From assembly GCF_001522545.3 (NCBI RefSeq), contig NC_031791.1, positions 3,557,895-3,621,894 of the forward strand: 64,000 bases of DNA. Reading direction: 5' to 3'. The stretch comes from Parus major. Lineage: Eukaryota > Chordata > Aves > Passeriformes > Paridae. The position numbers and the translations under genes were made by a program. The notes under the pieces were generated by a model. The model worked only from the letters and a program-made list of their open reading frames with translations, was not told the DNA's origin and ran no database searches. This document shows, piece after piece, positions 52,680 to 64,000 of the stretch (its first letter is position 1; each line of letters starts with the position of its first letter).

Positions 52680-55600
52680 CCTTCTGTTCATTTGTTCTGC
52701 CTGTCACACTGATGCAAGAGGATAGGAGGGTGTGGAGGAAGGCTGCTCTGGATGGAGATGAGGTGAAGTAAAAAATTCAATTCCTTTTCCCTCAGTCATT
52801 TCATGATACATCTTGAGAGGCTCAGTCTGAGCAAGAATGCTCAGTGCCTGCAATGTGTGGAGGGGAGACCCTCTGAGGAAACACTATTTAATGATGGAGT
52901 CCTCAGCCCATCCTGCTGGAGTGGTCTGAGCTCCATGAAGAATTTCAGCTAAACATATTCTTTATCCCGACAACTTATATTAATTGTGTTTTCTTCTATT
53001 ATTTCTGTTATTTATTCATTTCTGTGCTAATTCAACAAGTGACTATATATATCCTCTTTCTGTTGGTTAAGAACACTCTCACTACACATTTATCCAGGTT
53101 CTTAAAAGCCACACATAAATACATCCAAGGTTTCCTCAATATCATCTTGCTTGAGCTTTGCAAATCATTCTTTGGGATTGTGAACTTTTGAGGAAACACA
53201 GATACATAAATTACAGCTCTGAAGTTAAGCAGAACCTCCCCTCATGCCAGGAGCCTGGGCGAGATTTATTTAACATCTGGTTCTGAAAATTAAAATTCTA
53301 AATTACCCATGAGTGATAATTACCTAGAGATACAGTAGATTTGTCATTATTCATGAACTTTAAATCAATACTGGCTGGGACATATTTTGCTTCAGCAGGA
53401 ACTGGGGGTTCACTGCAGGAACCAGAGCAGATCCCTGGCCTGCGCTGGGGGTAAAGCTTGTACTAATGGTTCCATTTGACCTTGCCAGACTTTGATGAAA
53501 GTCAGTGAAATATTTACAAATAGAGGAATCTGAGTCTTTTACTTTAGGAAGAGTCTCTAGATGAGCTTTTGTCCATTTACACAAGTGTGTGTTTGTGTGT
53601 GTAAGGGACCCCTCCAATGAGTGCAGCCTTACAGCTCCTGAACAGAGGCCTTCAGGAATTATATAGCAAGGGTAAAAATGATGTATTTTTTGTTCTAAAG
53701 TGGTTCTCCAGATGCACCCTGGTTGGTTTCTTTTCCTTGTCACTTTGCAAATGGAAATACATTTTTACATCAGGCTGGTACAGGAAGAGCCCATTTAAGT
53801 CACCGGCATTTGTCAAAACTTGTGGAAAATGGGAACAGTATTTTCCCAGGGAGCCCATTGTGCCAGTTGTGGTTGTGGTGACACGGACAGAAGCTGAAGG
53901 GGGTTGGAAGTGGATGGGCATTGGTGGTTGCCCAGCCTGAAGTGGGGATGTTCTGCATCCTTGGGACCTTCCTGGCAGGTTTGGAGCTTGGCTGCTCCCA
54001 CCACCTTACAGCACACCTGGAAATTTTGGCTGAGTGCTCCCCACAGTTACAAGGCAGAAATGGCAAAAGAAATGCAGCATTTTCCCTTCTCCATCACTTC
54101 TGTGTGGGTGTCCTGACTCACCAGGGAAAAGCAAAGAAGATGTTGAAGGATTTGGCTATGGGTTTTTCTGAAGGAGAGAGCAAATGTTCTGTGGTCAGAG
54201 CTCGCTGGCAATGGCCATGATGAGGGATCCTCAGCCAAATTTGAGCTAAAGAATGGCCTGGAACTTGTGCTTTGCCACAGAAAATGAAGAGAGAGATATC
54301 TGCATGCATACCCAGGGATCCAACTGCTTTTAGCATAGAAATAAAATTTAACTGTGCCATTCCAGCAGCTGATGTGCTCCCAGCCCTGTGTCCTCCTCGG
54401 GAATGTCACATTCAGGCAGGACAGAGCACAGATTCAGGAGCCTGGGATGGGGTGTGTCCTGAGCAGTTGGAGGCAGCACAGTGCTGCACTTCCATATCCT
54501 TTTTATCAATGCAGATTTTTCTGAAGGTGGCTTCTAATTAAGGGTTTGCTGACAGAGAGGATCTAAATCAAATCCACCAAGGGTGAAGCTTTGATTTGTC
54601 ATGCTCTGACATTCCAAACTGGGCAGTCAATTACCAGACTCTGTCTGCTTCCTTTACTCAGCCCTGACTCTTGTGCTGTTGCACAGTCAAGTGGGTTTTA
54701 TTAAAGATGAGGATTTAGAGCAAGTGCCAGTGGCTTAAAGACCCTTGTCCAGCAAAACCACTTAAGCCTGCGCCTCTGTTTTACTGCCGCTCACAAGTCT
54801 TCCAAGTCTTGTGCCTGTTCTTAAGTGTTCTGCTGAACTGAGGCCAAAAAGATGAATTCTGCCGAGGCAGTGACATATCAAATGCAGACACTTCTGCAAC
54901 ACACCTCCAAGGGTTTGGATCTCCTTGTTCACCCAGTTACAGCATTCCACTTGGCTGGAACAGCTGTGGGCTCACCGGGCATTCAGCACAGGGATGACTG
55001 TATTCACTGCAGAGATATTTTGTTTCCATCAGAAAATGCCACATTTTCTGAGAGAAATCTTCTCTCCAAGTTCTCAGTTATCAGGGAGATGTGGCCTGTG
55101 GGTCAGGACAGCTCTTGTGCAGCCATGGGCACTGTAGGAATCCTGCAGTGCCTGACCTTGGCCAGAGCCAACCCGTGGGCAGTGGCTGGTCATAGCAGAG
55201 CCCACCAACAGCATAAGCACCAAGATAAATATTTATTCAGGAAAATAAGCTGCCTCTGTGCTTATTTTGCCAATCGGAGTAAGGTATTTACATAAACTAA
55301 TCATATGTGTGTTGTCTGAGAGACAGAAATAGTGTGTGTGTTTCACTGATTTAATTGTTACCCAGGCCTGGTGCTGTCATCTCTTGGTCTCTCTTGCCAC
55401 TGCCATGCTGGGCTTCTGCCTTGGCTCCTCTCTCTGCTTCCTCCTCTCCTTGCTTGGCTGCTGTGCCCTGCTCCTGCTCCCTGTCCCCATGGTCTGCCTG
55501 GTTCACACGTGCATCTCCCCACACCTTTCCCTGCAGCACAGCATTGTCCTGTGTGGGATGAGGGGCCAGGCATGGCTGAGGCAGCTCAAGGCTCAGAGAA

Positions 55601-58541
55601 GGGAGGCTGCTGCTGGGGCAGGTGTGGGAGTGCTCTCTGGGAGAGCCCTGTGCCTGCCCAGGGGCAGGGGAGCTCTCACTGGCAGCAGGGATGCTCAGGG
55701 CGGGTAGGGTCAGTGCTAACTGTCTGACTCCAGCTCTTAACGGCTGCTCTTCCAATCTCACTCCTAATTTAGACATAATTTTTGTCAATGGATTTATTCA
55801 ATATCTGGGGTGAATTAAGAACAGATGTCAGCAGGAAAAACCTAGCTGTGAGCTGAAAGGGAGGAATGAGGGCCATGAGGTCCTGTTGGGGCTTTTATAA
55901 TTTTCACTTTAAGGGAGATCTCCAGTGTTGAAACTGCCATTAATTGTACCTGAGGGATGTGAAGGCTGGAGGATTCCAGTGTGAGACTGGCACTACTTTG
56001 AGAGACAAGTCCTATCCTATGGATTTCTGGCAGGTGAACCAACCAGCAAGGGGCAGAGACACCTGCTGAGGCACACAAAGTACTTGGGGCTCCCAATATA
56101 CACATCCTTCACCTGGATCCCTGAGTGCCACCCAGTTATGAATACACTATCCATCCAGTAATGATCTGAGCACAAAAAGAAAAGCTTTTCTCTTCATTCT
56201 GGCTTATTTCCATCCCATTCCTAGCACTGAGTGTCTCACCAAAAGGTGGAGGACATTTCATCCAATGAAATTGTTTAGCCCCAGTTCATGATGCTTGAGA
56301 TAAAACATCCACCAGTGCAGGAGCATTAATGGGGAGCTGGCAGTGCAGTGCAATATGTATTTCTGCCAGAATATACTGTCAGTAAATGCCCACTTATTGT
56401 GGAATTGTTAAATCAACTGTCAGGAATTGTCCCTAAGGATGGATATTACAACTCCTCTACAGTTACCATTGGCAGGGATTTCCATTAGAAACCCCAGTAT
56501 TTGCCACATCTTTTATTCCCACCTGAAGCTGCAGATTGAATGGCAATGTGATGTGCACTGTCGCAGCAGAAGACAAGTTTTATTTGTGAACAAGCTTGTG
56601 CAAAATGTTCAGAACAATTCATTCTGCTGGTTTTATGGGATTCTGCCCACAAACAATAGGGAAGATTTGTAGGTGTTGCTTTGCCAGACAACTGGAATTT
56701 ATAAATCAGAATGGATGGTCCACGGTGTGCAGTGGAGCTTTGCTTGTATCAGTAATAATTTCTATGAATAAACATCAATAGCAGTTCAGTGCTGCTGAAA
56801 GGAGGAGGTTTGCCAGTTGTCAGGCTCCCTGTTTGTTATGAATAAAGGGCTCAGGAGCTTTTCTGCATCACCTGGGTTCCCCAGACCTCCCTGAATACCT
56901 GAGTTCAGCTCTCATGGCCCTTCTGATCAAGGCTCCTCTGCAGGAATGGCCAGAGGGGTGACAATAAGCAGTGGACTGTGGTGAGGAGAGAGGCTGCTTC
57001 TCCAGGGAATGAACTGAACTCCTCCAAACAGGGACTATTTGTGCTGAGGATGAGCAGCAGATGAAAGGCAGCAGGGCAGGGCTGTTGCATTCAGCTGCAT
57101 GAGGCTGTTGTCTCTGGATCTGCTACTGGGGACCTGGTGGACAGGGTCATGCTGTGGCTTCTCTGATTGCTGTTGCTTTTCCTGTTTATGCTTAAGGCCA
57201 GACTAGAAACACAGGGATTTTACAAAGGATTATAGCCCGAGGCATCCCTGCCTGTGGCCAGACGTGTCTGGATCAGAGAGAGTGGAGGGGGGGGGATTCG
57301 TGACTGCATCAGGCCCAGAGTGCTCACTGTGTAAACACCTGTCCCAGCACCTGATTCACCTTTGGGGCACTGACTTTTGGGGATTTACCCCTTTGGTGAC
57401 AGCACCTTTGTCCCCAGACACTGCTGACAGGCACCCACCTGGGCCACCCTCACCCAGCTCCTCTGAGGGGCATCTCCAGCCCAGTGAAGGCCATCCCAAG
57501 GGACAGGTGCCCCTTGCTTTGCCCATCTCCTCCTCTCCAAATTTCAGCCCCAGCTCAGGCTAAGTTGGCCAATTTCTGGTGCAGAATCTGCCGCTTCCAC
57601 AGCTCCCAAGCCCTCTGAGCTACAATAATTACCATTTTAGCCTCTCACTTCACCCCAGGAGCACCCCCTGCTCTGCACAGGTCAGTCAGGGAGGCCACAC
57701 CAGCTCAGCCCACCTGTGTGACAGCACCCTGGGGGGCTCCAGCTCCTGAGCTAAGGGGGTCTTGAGCAATGCAATGACTTTCTGCACTGAATTAATCCTG
57801 GCCTGGGTATTTGGACATCACAAAATCCTGCCTGCTTCATGCTCCCACCTGAATGATTCCATTTGTTTATGAGAAGGAGACACTGAACACAGAGGAAAGC
57901 CAGCTCAGATATCAAACTCTGGATGTGGGCATCCCTGTTTTCAGCACTACAACTTGATCTGAATGCTGTCTCTAATGCTTTTCCTCCTGGGTGTGAAATA
58001 AGCTTGATCTTGCCTGTTGCAGTGTCCATGGGTTGTGCCTTTCCCCACACCATGGAAAGATGCTGCCGAGGAAGGTCCCATCTGGTTGTAATTTCACTTT
58101 CTGAGGCTTTATGTAAACACTGTTATAAAGGATACAGATAAAGGAGCTCATGGCTTCATGTGGGGTCTGGGCAGGCACAAGTCTAGCCATGCAGGACAGA
58201 GCACAGAGCTGCACCTCAGTGTTAAGAACACAACTTGCAAGAAGAGGAGGTTTGGCCCTTTCCTGCTGCTGTGTGTTCATTTAATAGTTAAATTTTAAAT
58301 AGTTATTGAAGAAATACTACAATGCAGGTTTGACCATGAATTTTGTGTTATTTAATGAGGATGCTCCCCAGATCTCCTTCTTGTCTATCTCAGTTAGCCA
58401 ACTACAGCTTTCGGAATGGCTGAAGCCTCCTGGGAGCCCTGTGGTGTCTTGCAGGACACAGGAAGTGACGTGGTTTGGGCTGAATGACCGTCTGGCCTCT
58501 ATTCCCTTTGAAGGGATTTTCTCCCTGTGAGTCCTGCAGTG

Positions 58542-58697
58542 AAGTGAGAGCTCCAGACCCTCTTCCCATCAGTGGGAGAGCTCCAGAGCCCATTCCCATC
58601 AAGTGGGAGGGCTCCAGACCCTTTTCCCAGCAGTTGACGAGCTCCAGAGCCTATTCCCAGCAGTGGATGAGCTCCAGAGCCTGTTCCCAGCAGCGGG
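58542..58697. repeat. Minisatellite, about five 30-31-nt units
   Basis: The unit core is 'gagctccaga(g/c)cc', then '(a/t)ttccca', then 'tcagtgg' or similar. Five near-copies in a row. The 'gagctccag' block recurs every 30-31 nt. Confidence 0.85.
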
Positions 58698-59092
58698 GCT
58701 GGGCAGAGGAGCTGTATCCCAGGGGGCTGTGCCGAGGGGCACAGCTGCCACTTGGTGTCAGTTCTGATCTGTGTCACACATATCACTCAGAGCAGCAAAG
58801 CACCGGCGCTTTCTACTGGGAAGCCTGTTCCACTGGGACACTGCCACTCGTCTAACTTGGCAAGGCTGTTGTGTAAGAGGCTCTAAAATTTTGAGCTGCA
58901 TGGAGTTTTCCAGAAGGAAAAGCACCAAGGCAGGTTTGTGGAGCTGGTGGTATGCTCCCCCATGAGATGGTGTCCTCCTCCCCAGAGCTGTCCTGGCCTG
59001 CCCTTGCTGCTCTCCTGCTCCCTGGGCCAAGGCAACCGAGGGCTGCAGTGTTTGCTGCAAACTGATTAAGCTTCACTTTGTCCCTATAAGGG

Positions 59093-59215
59093 ACATAATC
59101 ATTATCATCTGCATTTCACAGATGCAGGATGAGTGCACAGAAGCAATGTCCAATGTCATTTAGGGGGGAGAAGGCAGATCTGGAAGCCCAGCCCAGCTCC
59201 TGAGCCACTCATCAG
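59093..59215 (-). mobile_element. Candidate ancient MIR/L2-like SINE fragment
   Basis: The order of blocks, attatcatctgcatttcac then agatgcaggatgagtgcac then 'agatctggaagcccagc', resembles the reverse complement of the MIR core and 3' end. Identification is by eye from memory of the consensus. Confidence 0.4.
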
Positions 59216-60289
59216 TCCCAGCCAGTGCTTGACTCTCCACACACCACAGTGACTCACCCAGCAAGCTCATTCTTCTCCCATGAATGGTAAGAGCATCACA
59301 GCTCTACAGGGGATTTTTTGGTGTCTTTCCTGCTTAGGCCGTGGATTCAGAATGCAGCCAGGACCTGGAGGTGATCAAGGGCTGCCCCACTTGAGCAGGA
59401 CACTCAGGAGGAGAGCACTCTGCACTGCCTGCACTGCTGCCTATGCTGCAGAGAGCAGGGATTATTTTGTCCTTAGCTTTTCTTCCAGAGGCCTTCTCTG
59501 GGAATCAGATATTCATAAAAACACCAGCTTTCCTCACCTCCATAACTGGGCCCTTGGGATCACAAGATGTGCTGGAGGCAAGATATCTAATTAGGAAACT
59601 GAGCAACCTCTGGCCGCGAGTGGCAGTTTCAGACTCAGTGACGCTTTGGCAGCTGCGGGAGCAAAGCTGCTGCCACAGGTTCCCTGGGCTTTAATGGGCT
59701 TCTAGAAGTGGCCATGGAAGGAGAAGCACAGCTGCTGAGTGACAGAGGGAGCTCTGTGTCCCAGGAGATTTTAGAAAATAAGTTGCTCTTACAGAAAATA
59801 AAAAATGAAACTGTCCAGTACACACCTGCTCCCTCAGTCTGGATAGCTCCTCTGGCCTGGGCCGTGTCTAGGACATGCCTGGGACCCCCAAGCTGCTGTG
59901 CCCTTGCCCATGTTTGTCCCTGGGGGTGAGAGCAGCTTGTGCTGCCAGCCCAGGACAGCCAGTGTGCCCCAGTCTGTCGCAGTGTGGGAGAGGCTGTGCC
60001 TGCAGCCAGACTCCATTGCTGTGCTGGGAGAACGGTCGCTTTCAGGAATTTCAAATGAATACTTGCAAGAGCCAGAAACCTGGATATTCTTCTGGCAACT
60101 CATGTGACAAGGAGCCAGGTGGGGTCAGGAGCTCACTGTGGGTATTGTGAGCCCACAATAATGGAACCTGTCCCACCCCAGAGAGCCAGCCTAGGGACAG
60201 CTCTAGGGACAGCTCCAGGACAACTCCAGGGATAGCCTGGCACGGCCTGGCACAGTCAACCCTCAGCAGCCACCCACAGGCTCACTTAC

Positions 60290-60493
60290 ATGGTCGATGA
60301 GCTCCTTGATCATGCCATTCCACTGCCCCTTCTCATCCTGTGCCCCGTATTTGCCGTCCTCCACCAGACGGATCTCGTAGGAGAAGCCCAGGATGATGGC
60401 CAGCTCCTTCAGGAGGTCTATGCAGTAGCCCTCAAAGCGGTCATTCCCAAACAGGGCGGTGTCGGACTTACGGAACATGACAAAGGGCTCCTC
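60290..60493 (-). CDS. GRIK3: GRIK3 coding exon: S1 ligand-binding half
   Basis: 204 nt, 68 codons, phase 0 at both ends. Begins [18 protein letters not shown] and ends ...GMIKELIDH. It is the core of the S1 lobe of the glutamate-binding clamshell, with the conserved [17 protein letters not shown] and [18 protein letters not shown]. The [18 protein letters not shown] and YCIDLLKEL residues point to GluK3 rather than GluK1 or GluK2. The acceptor is tttccctgtgcag|GAGGAG and the donor CAT|GTAAGT. Earlier exons (amino-terminal domain, start codon, promoter) are not in the window. Confidence 0.97.
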
Positions 60494-63400
60494 CTGCACA
60501 GGGAAAGCAAAAAGTCCTTGTTCAGGGTCAGCTTGGAGGCAGGGCCACCTCTGTGGGTCAGCCCAAGCCGCCAGGCACCGGCTCTCCAGGCAGGGCTGGC
60601 ACTGTGACATGTTGGGAATAAATTAACTTTGCACAGCACATCAGCTAATTAGCAACCTTGTTTACCCCACAAAATTTAATTTTGTCTCTTCTGAGCAGCC
60701 AACTGTTTTCCATTTGGTAGGATTTCAGGGAGAAAAATAACCATTTCATGCTCTGAAAATGAAGTGTTAGACACAGTAAAAGAGGGGGAGGAAGAACTCA
60801 CCCCTGAGCCCTGGCACCTGCCATTCAGCACAGCCAGCAGCAAGCTGGGGGGTGAAATTCAGGGCGAGGGAGCTGAAAGTGGCTGGGGTCACCCCAAAAC
60901 CTCCCCACTCAGTTCAGTGGCTCTCCTCTGTGCTGGCACTACCTTATGGACAAGGGGCCCTGCTACTGCGCAGGGAAACTTTGTGCTGCTCTTCTGGCTG
61001 AGCCATAGCAGAGCTGAGCAGCAGCACAGGGGACAGCAGCTAATGCAGTGACCTGTGCATCCCTCCCCTCGAGCAGGGGCTGGCAGGTGAAGTCACACAG
61101 CAAAGTCCAGCATCTGTTGGTGCCTCTCAGGCTTGGGCAGCCACCGAGGATGAGGAACAGTGGGGAGCCTGAGGGAAAAACGTGTGGAGGCAAATGGAAA
61201 AAAGATGGTGGGCAGCAGGCAAGAGCTGGAGGGCAAGAGGAGGGTGAGGTCCCTACAGCGAGTCCCTGGCTCACACTGGGGGTGTCTGCAGGGCTCCTGT
61301 CCTCATTGTGGGGTAGCCAGCAAGGGAGGGTGAGAGCAGGCTATGCTTTGTGCTGGCAAACACCCTCTGTGATTTTGCTCAGGTGCAAGGGGGGCTTGAA
61401 GAGGTGTGAGGGCAGGTCTGGAGACCTCATTAGAGCCCTGTGTCTGGTTTGGCAGGGCATTGGTGCTCTGAGGAGGGGGATCAGGTGGATCTGTACCAGC
61501 CTGGTCTGTGCCCACCTGCCAGCCCCCAGCTCTGCCCTGGGGCTCTTTGCTCACACAGGGGGGCAGGGGGTGCTCCTTTGGCCAAGCAGCAGGATCAGGT
61601 GGGGATGTGGCAGCACATGAAGCCCCATTTGCAGAGCTCCAAAGCCCAGCTGATCACATCACGCCCATGGAGTTTAACTTGGCTTGGCTCAATCCTGCGC
61701 TCCCCCAACGCCTCCTCGGCTTTCTGCTCTGGAATTAGTGCTTTGTTTGTGAATCAACTGAATCTATGGATCTCCATATAAATACACCAGCTCCAAAGCA
61801 GCCATAAAGCACTATTAATTTTAGGAAGCGCTGTAGGGATTACATACATATTTAACAGCTGAAGCACTGAACATTAGGACGCCACTCGCTTCAGTAATGT
61901 ATCTCCAGGTCTCAAACATTTCCTAGGGGGTAATTCTGAACTCTGTGAACCACTTATTCACGGACTATTTCACAATTTATTACTGAAAATAGCCAGACAT
62001 CCAATTCACAAGCTCTCTCAGTTTGCTAATCGATTTCTCAGTGAAGGTGCCCTCAATTTCATAACTTCACAGCTCCCATATTGCTTGGGGAGAGCGGCAC
62101 TGGCTGCTGGGGTAATATTTCTCTTCCAACAAGTCACTGCAATATGAGCAAAAGGGGAGAAAAAAAAAATCCTTCATGCTCTTTCTTTTGAAGGCTCCTC
62201 CTATGGCTCTTCTCTCATCATTTATGGCAGTGTAGAACTACAAAGGGGTGTTGCAAATGCAAATAACATCTAGGGTTGTGTGTTATGTTTTAGACTCCAG
62301 CATATGCAGTGCAATTACTGAAGAACTCAGGTCTGAGCACATTCCCTCCTCCCCTGGGCACAGGGATCCAGCACTGCCTCAGCTCCAAGGTAGAAACCCC
62401 ATGGCACGTGTGCAGGCCTGTGGAGTGGCACAATTAATGGGAACTGATATCACCCTGTGCATTATGTAATTCCTACATGCTCGCAGAGCATGGGATGGAA
62501 ATGTTGCCTGAAAAAACCCTCTCAACAGCAGATGGCTGACAGTCCCCTCCTGGCTCCATCGTTCTGCATTACACCATGGCCTTTGAGGTATGGTGGGTAC
62601 CATGGACTGGACCCAGACAATTCCACAGCCTTGGAAATTATTAATGGGAAAAAATGTCATGTGGTGGATGGGAAATTTGTTAGGAGGGGTGGCTGATTTG
62701 CAAGGGAAGCTGCTGCAGCATCTGTCTGTGGCTTATGTTCTGCTTCCACCCTGCTAACCCTTGCTGAGGGGTACAAGACCTTTGATGCCAGCCCCTCTTC
62801 TGCCATAGACCCCTTTCTCTGTTCCCCTCTGGGCACCTTGGTCCCGTACCTTTTATGATACAAACCCACACTACATCAAGTCACGCCCTTTTGGGAAGGG
62901 AAAAACATCACAAGGGTTCCCACTTCTCCAGACTGGGGACTCCCCAGCTGGCTCTTCTCCATTGCACCTTTACATTCCCTGAAAATACAGAACACAAAAG
63001 GGCCAGGAAATTCCCCATGGCAAAACCATAACTCGGGCCCAGTTTGGGGCAGGTTGGCCAAGGGCTGATTTGTTTTGTTGCTTCCCGGTGCCATGCCATG
63101 AGCCTGTGCTGTGGAGCCATGCAGAAACCAATGCCACCAGATCAATGGACCAGACCATAAAAACTCATCAGGATCCAACACCTGCTGTCAGATCCCAGAG
63201 TGAACAGGAGAATGAAATGCAGCACGACACTTGGGAGCAGAGCTGGGTAACAGCACCAGTCCAAACTTCAGCAGTGTGTGGTCAGGAGGGGGACACACAA
63301 GGCACACTCCAGCATGTGGGGATAGACAAAGAACAGGGACCTGGCCTGGCAGAGGAAGCAGAAGAGCTCAGCCAGGATGAGCAGCAGCTTCCTGGGCAGG

Positions 63401-63680
63401 AGGAGCAGCCAGGGGGAGGAGGACAGGGCAGGGCTGGGCAACTGAAGTGGAGGAGCTCAGCCAGGACCAGCAGCTGTGGCTCACACTGGCCTGTGCCAGC
63501 CTCGCTGGCCACCACATGGGGGCTGGCAGCCTGCTCAGGGGCAGTGGCATCGGGGATGCTGCAGTTCACCTCTGTGCAGGGACACGGGCACTGGGTGCCC
63601 CATGAGCCTGCCCATGTGCAGGGCTGTGGACCTGATTTTCCCTGTACCTGAGAGAATTACAGGCTGTCAGTGGCTGATCT
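60494..63680 (-). other. GRIK3 intron, partial
   Basis: Intron sequence upstream of the S1 exon. The preceding exon, expected to end just before EEPFVMF, was not found. The stretch 61,740-62,080 is AT-rich and of even composition and could be conserved noncoding DNA. No gene seen. Confidence 0.55.
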
Positions 63681-63942
63681 GTTCCCAAGGGAAAGTTTCT
63701 TGAGAGATCTCACACTCAAGGACAAAATTTGTAAATCATCTTGCTTTCTCAAAACAGTTTTGTATAACTGTAGATAGCATGTTTTTCTCTTATCCCACCA
63801 ATGGGACAAGAGGTAGTGTTCCTTTAACCAACCATGTTAACCCTGTAGCATAAAACCCTATCAGAACTGACAAGTTCAGAAAATAAAAACCCCTTTTCCT
63901 AACAACTCTTTCTAGTGCATGCTATGAACCCACACTTCTACA
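63681..63942 (+). mobile_element. Candidate LTR fragment
   Basis: Looks like the end of an avian ERV LTR: 'gtagcataaaaccctatcag' then 'aagttcagaaaataaaaac' (poly-A signal at about 63879) then a pyrimidine-rich end up to 'cacttctaca'. Its left limit and target duplication are unclear. Confidence 0.35.
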
Positions 63943-64000
63943 TTGTGTCCAACAGCAACACAGGGCCTCTTCCAGCAGGCCTGCACTGGGGTGCTGTGAG

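Noticed and set aside
52586..52771. Short plus-strand frame with a run of leucines
   Set aside because: The leucines are just the (TTG)n microsatellite read in one frame. There is no gene context.
55336..55788. Overlapping hydrophobic, signal-peptide-like frames on both strands
   Set aside because: Low-complexity CTG/CCT-rich intron sequence gives Leu/Ser/Cys-rich translations in several frames, with no family match.
61048..61620. 190-codon plus-strand frame
   Set aside because: Antisense in a GRIK3 intron, with no domain and no conserved features.
60494..64000. The preceding GRIK3 exon
   Set aside because: No minus-strand frame ending in the expected S1 sequence before a donor was found, so it probably lies beyond the window.

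Overview
This window is vertebrate nuclear DNA, most likely from a bird and probably a songbird. It contains CR1-type LINE fragments ending in the ATTCTRTG-like tail, avian-style LTR retrotransposon pieces, and large introns. The one host gene I can recognise is the 3' half of GRIK3, the kainate-type glutamate receptor subunit GluK3, on the minus strand. There are no bacterial-type operons, CRISPR arrays, rRNA or tRNA genes.

Layout. Positions 1-21.2 kb are gene-free DNA downstream of GRIK3, with an LTR tail at the left edge, five CR1 fragments (4.3-7.3 kb) and an LTR-like element at 8.34-9.17 kb. Positions 21.37-29.26 kb hold a provirus on the plus strand with both LTRs, a 4-bp target duplication (TAAT), a tRNA-His-type primer binding site, and decayed gag, pro-pol and truncated env. 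An intact, unassigned reading frame lies between pol and env. Positions about 31.7-35.5 kb are the probable GRIK3 3' untranslated region. From 35,503 to 60,493 lie the last seven coding exons of GRIK3. Read from high to low coordinates they are 60493-60290, 52178-51955, 46898-46780, 45011-44794, 37737-37515, 37300-37050 and 35697-35503. They total 1,434 nt, encode 477 residues plus stop, and are all joined by GT-AG introns with compatible phases. They cover the ligand-binding halves S1 (part) and S2, membrane segments M1-M4 and the cytoplasmic tail. The amino-terminal domain and early S1 lie upstream, beyond base 64,000.

Most unusual observations. Two solo LTRs of one family, each with TGATGCC...CA ends and its own 4-bp target duplication, sit 16 nt and 31 nt upstream of two GRIK3 splice acceptors, in opposite orientations. 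A third LTR lies 123 nt from another acceptor. A fourth acceptor is preceded by an (AT)n microsatellite instead of a pyrimidine tract. In the provirus, a 191-codon frame starts in an ATGA overlap with the end of pol and has a paired CxxC (zinc-ribbon-like) region plus an Arg-rich segment. It stayed open while gag and pol collected stops and frameshifts. The 5' LTR has lost about 295 nt of U3.
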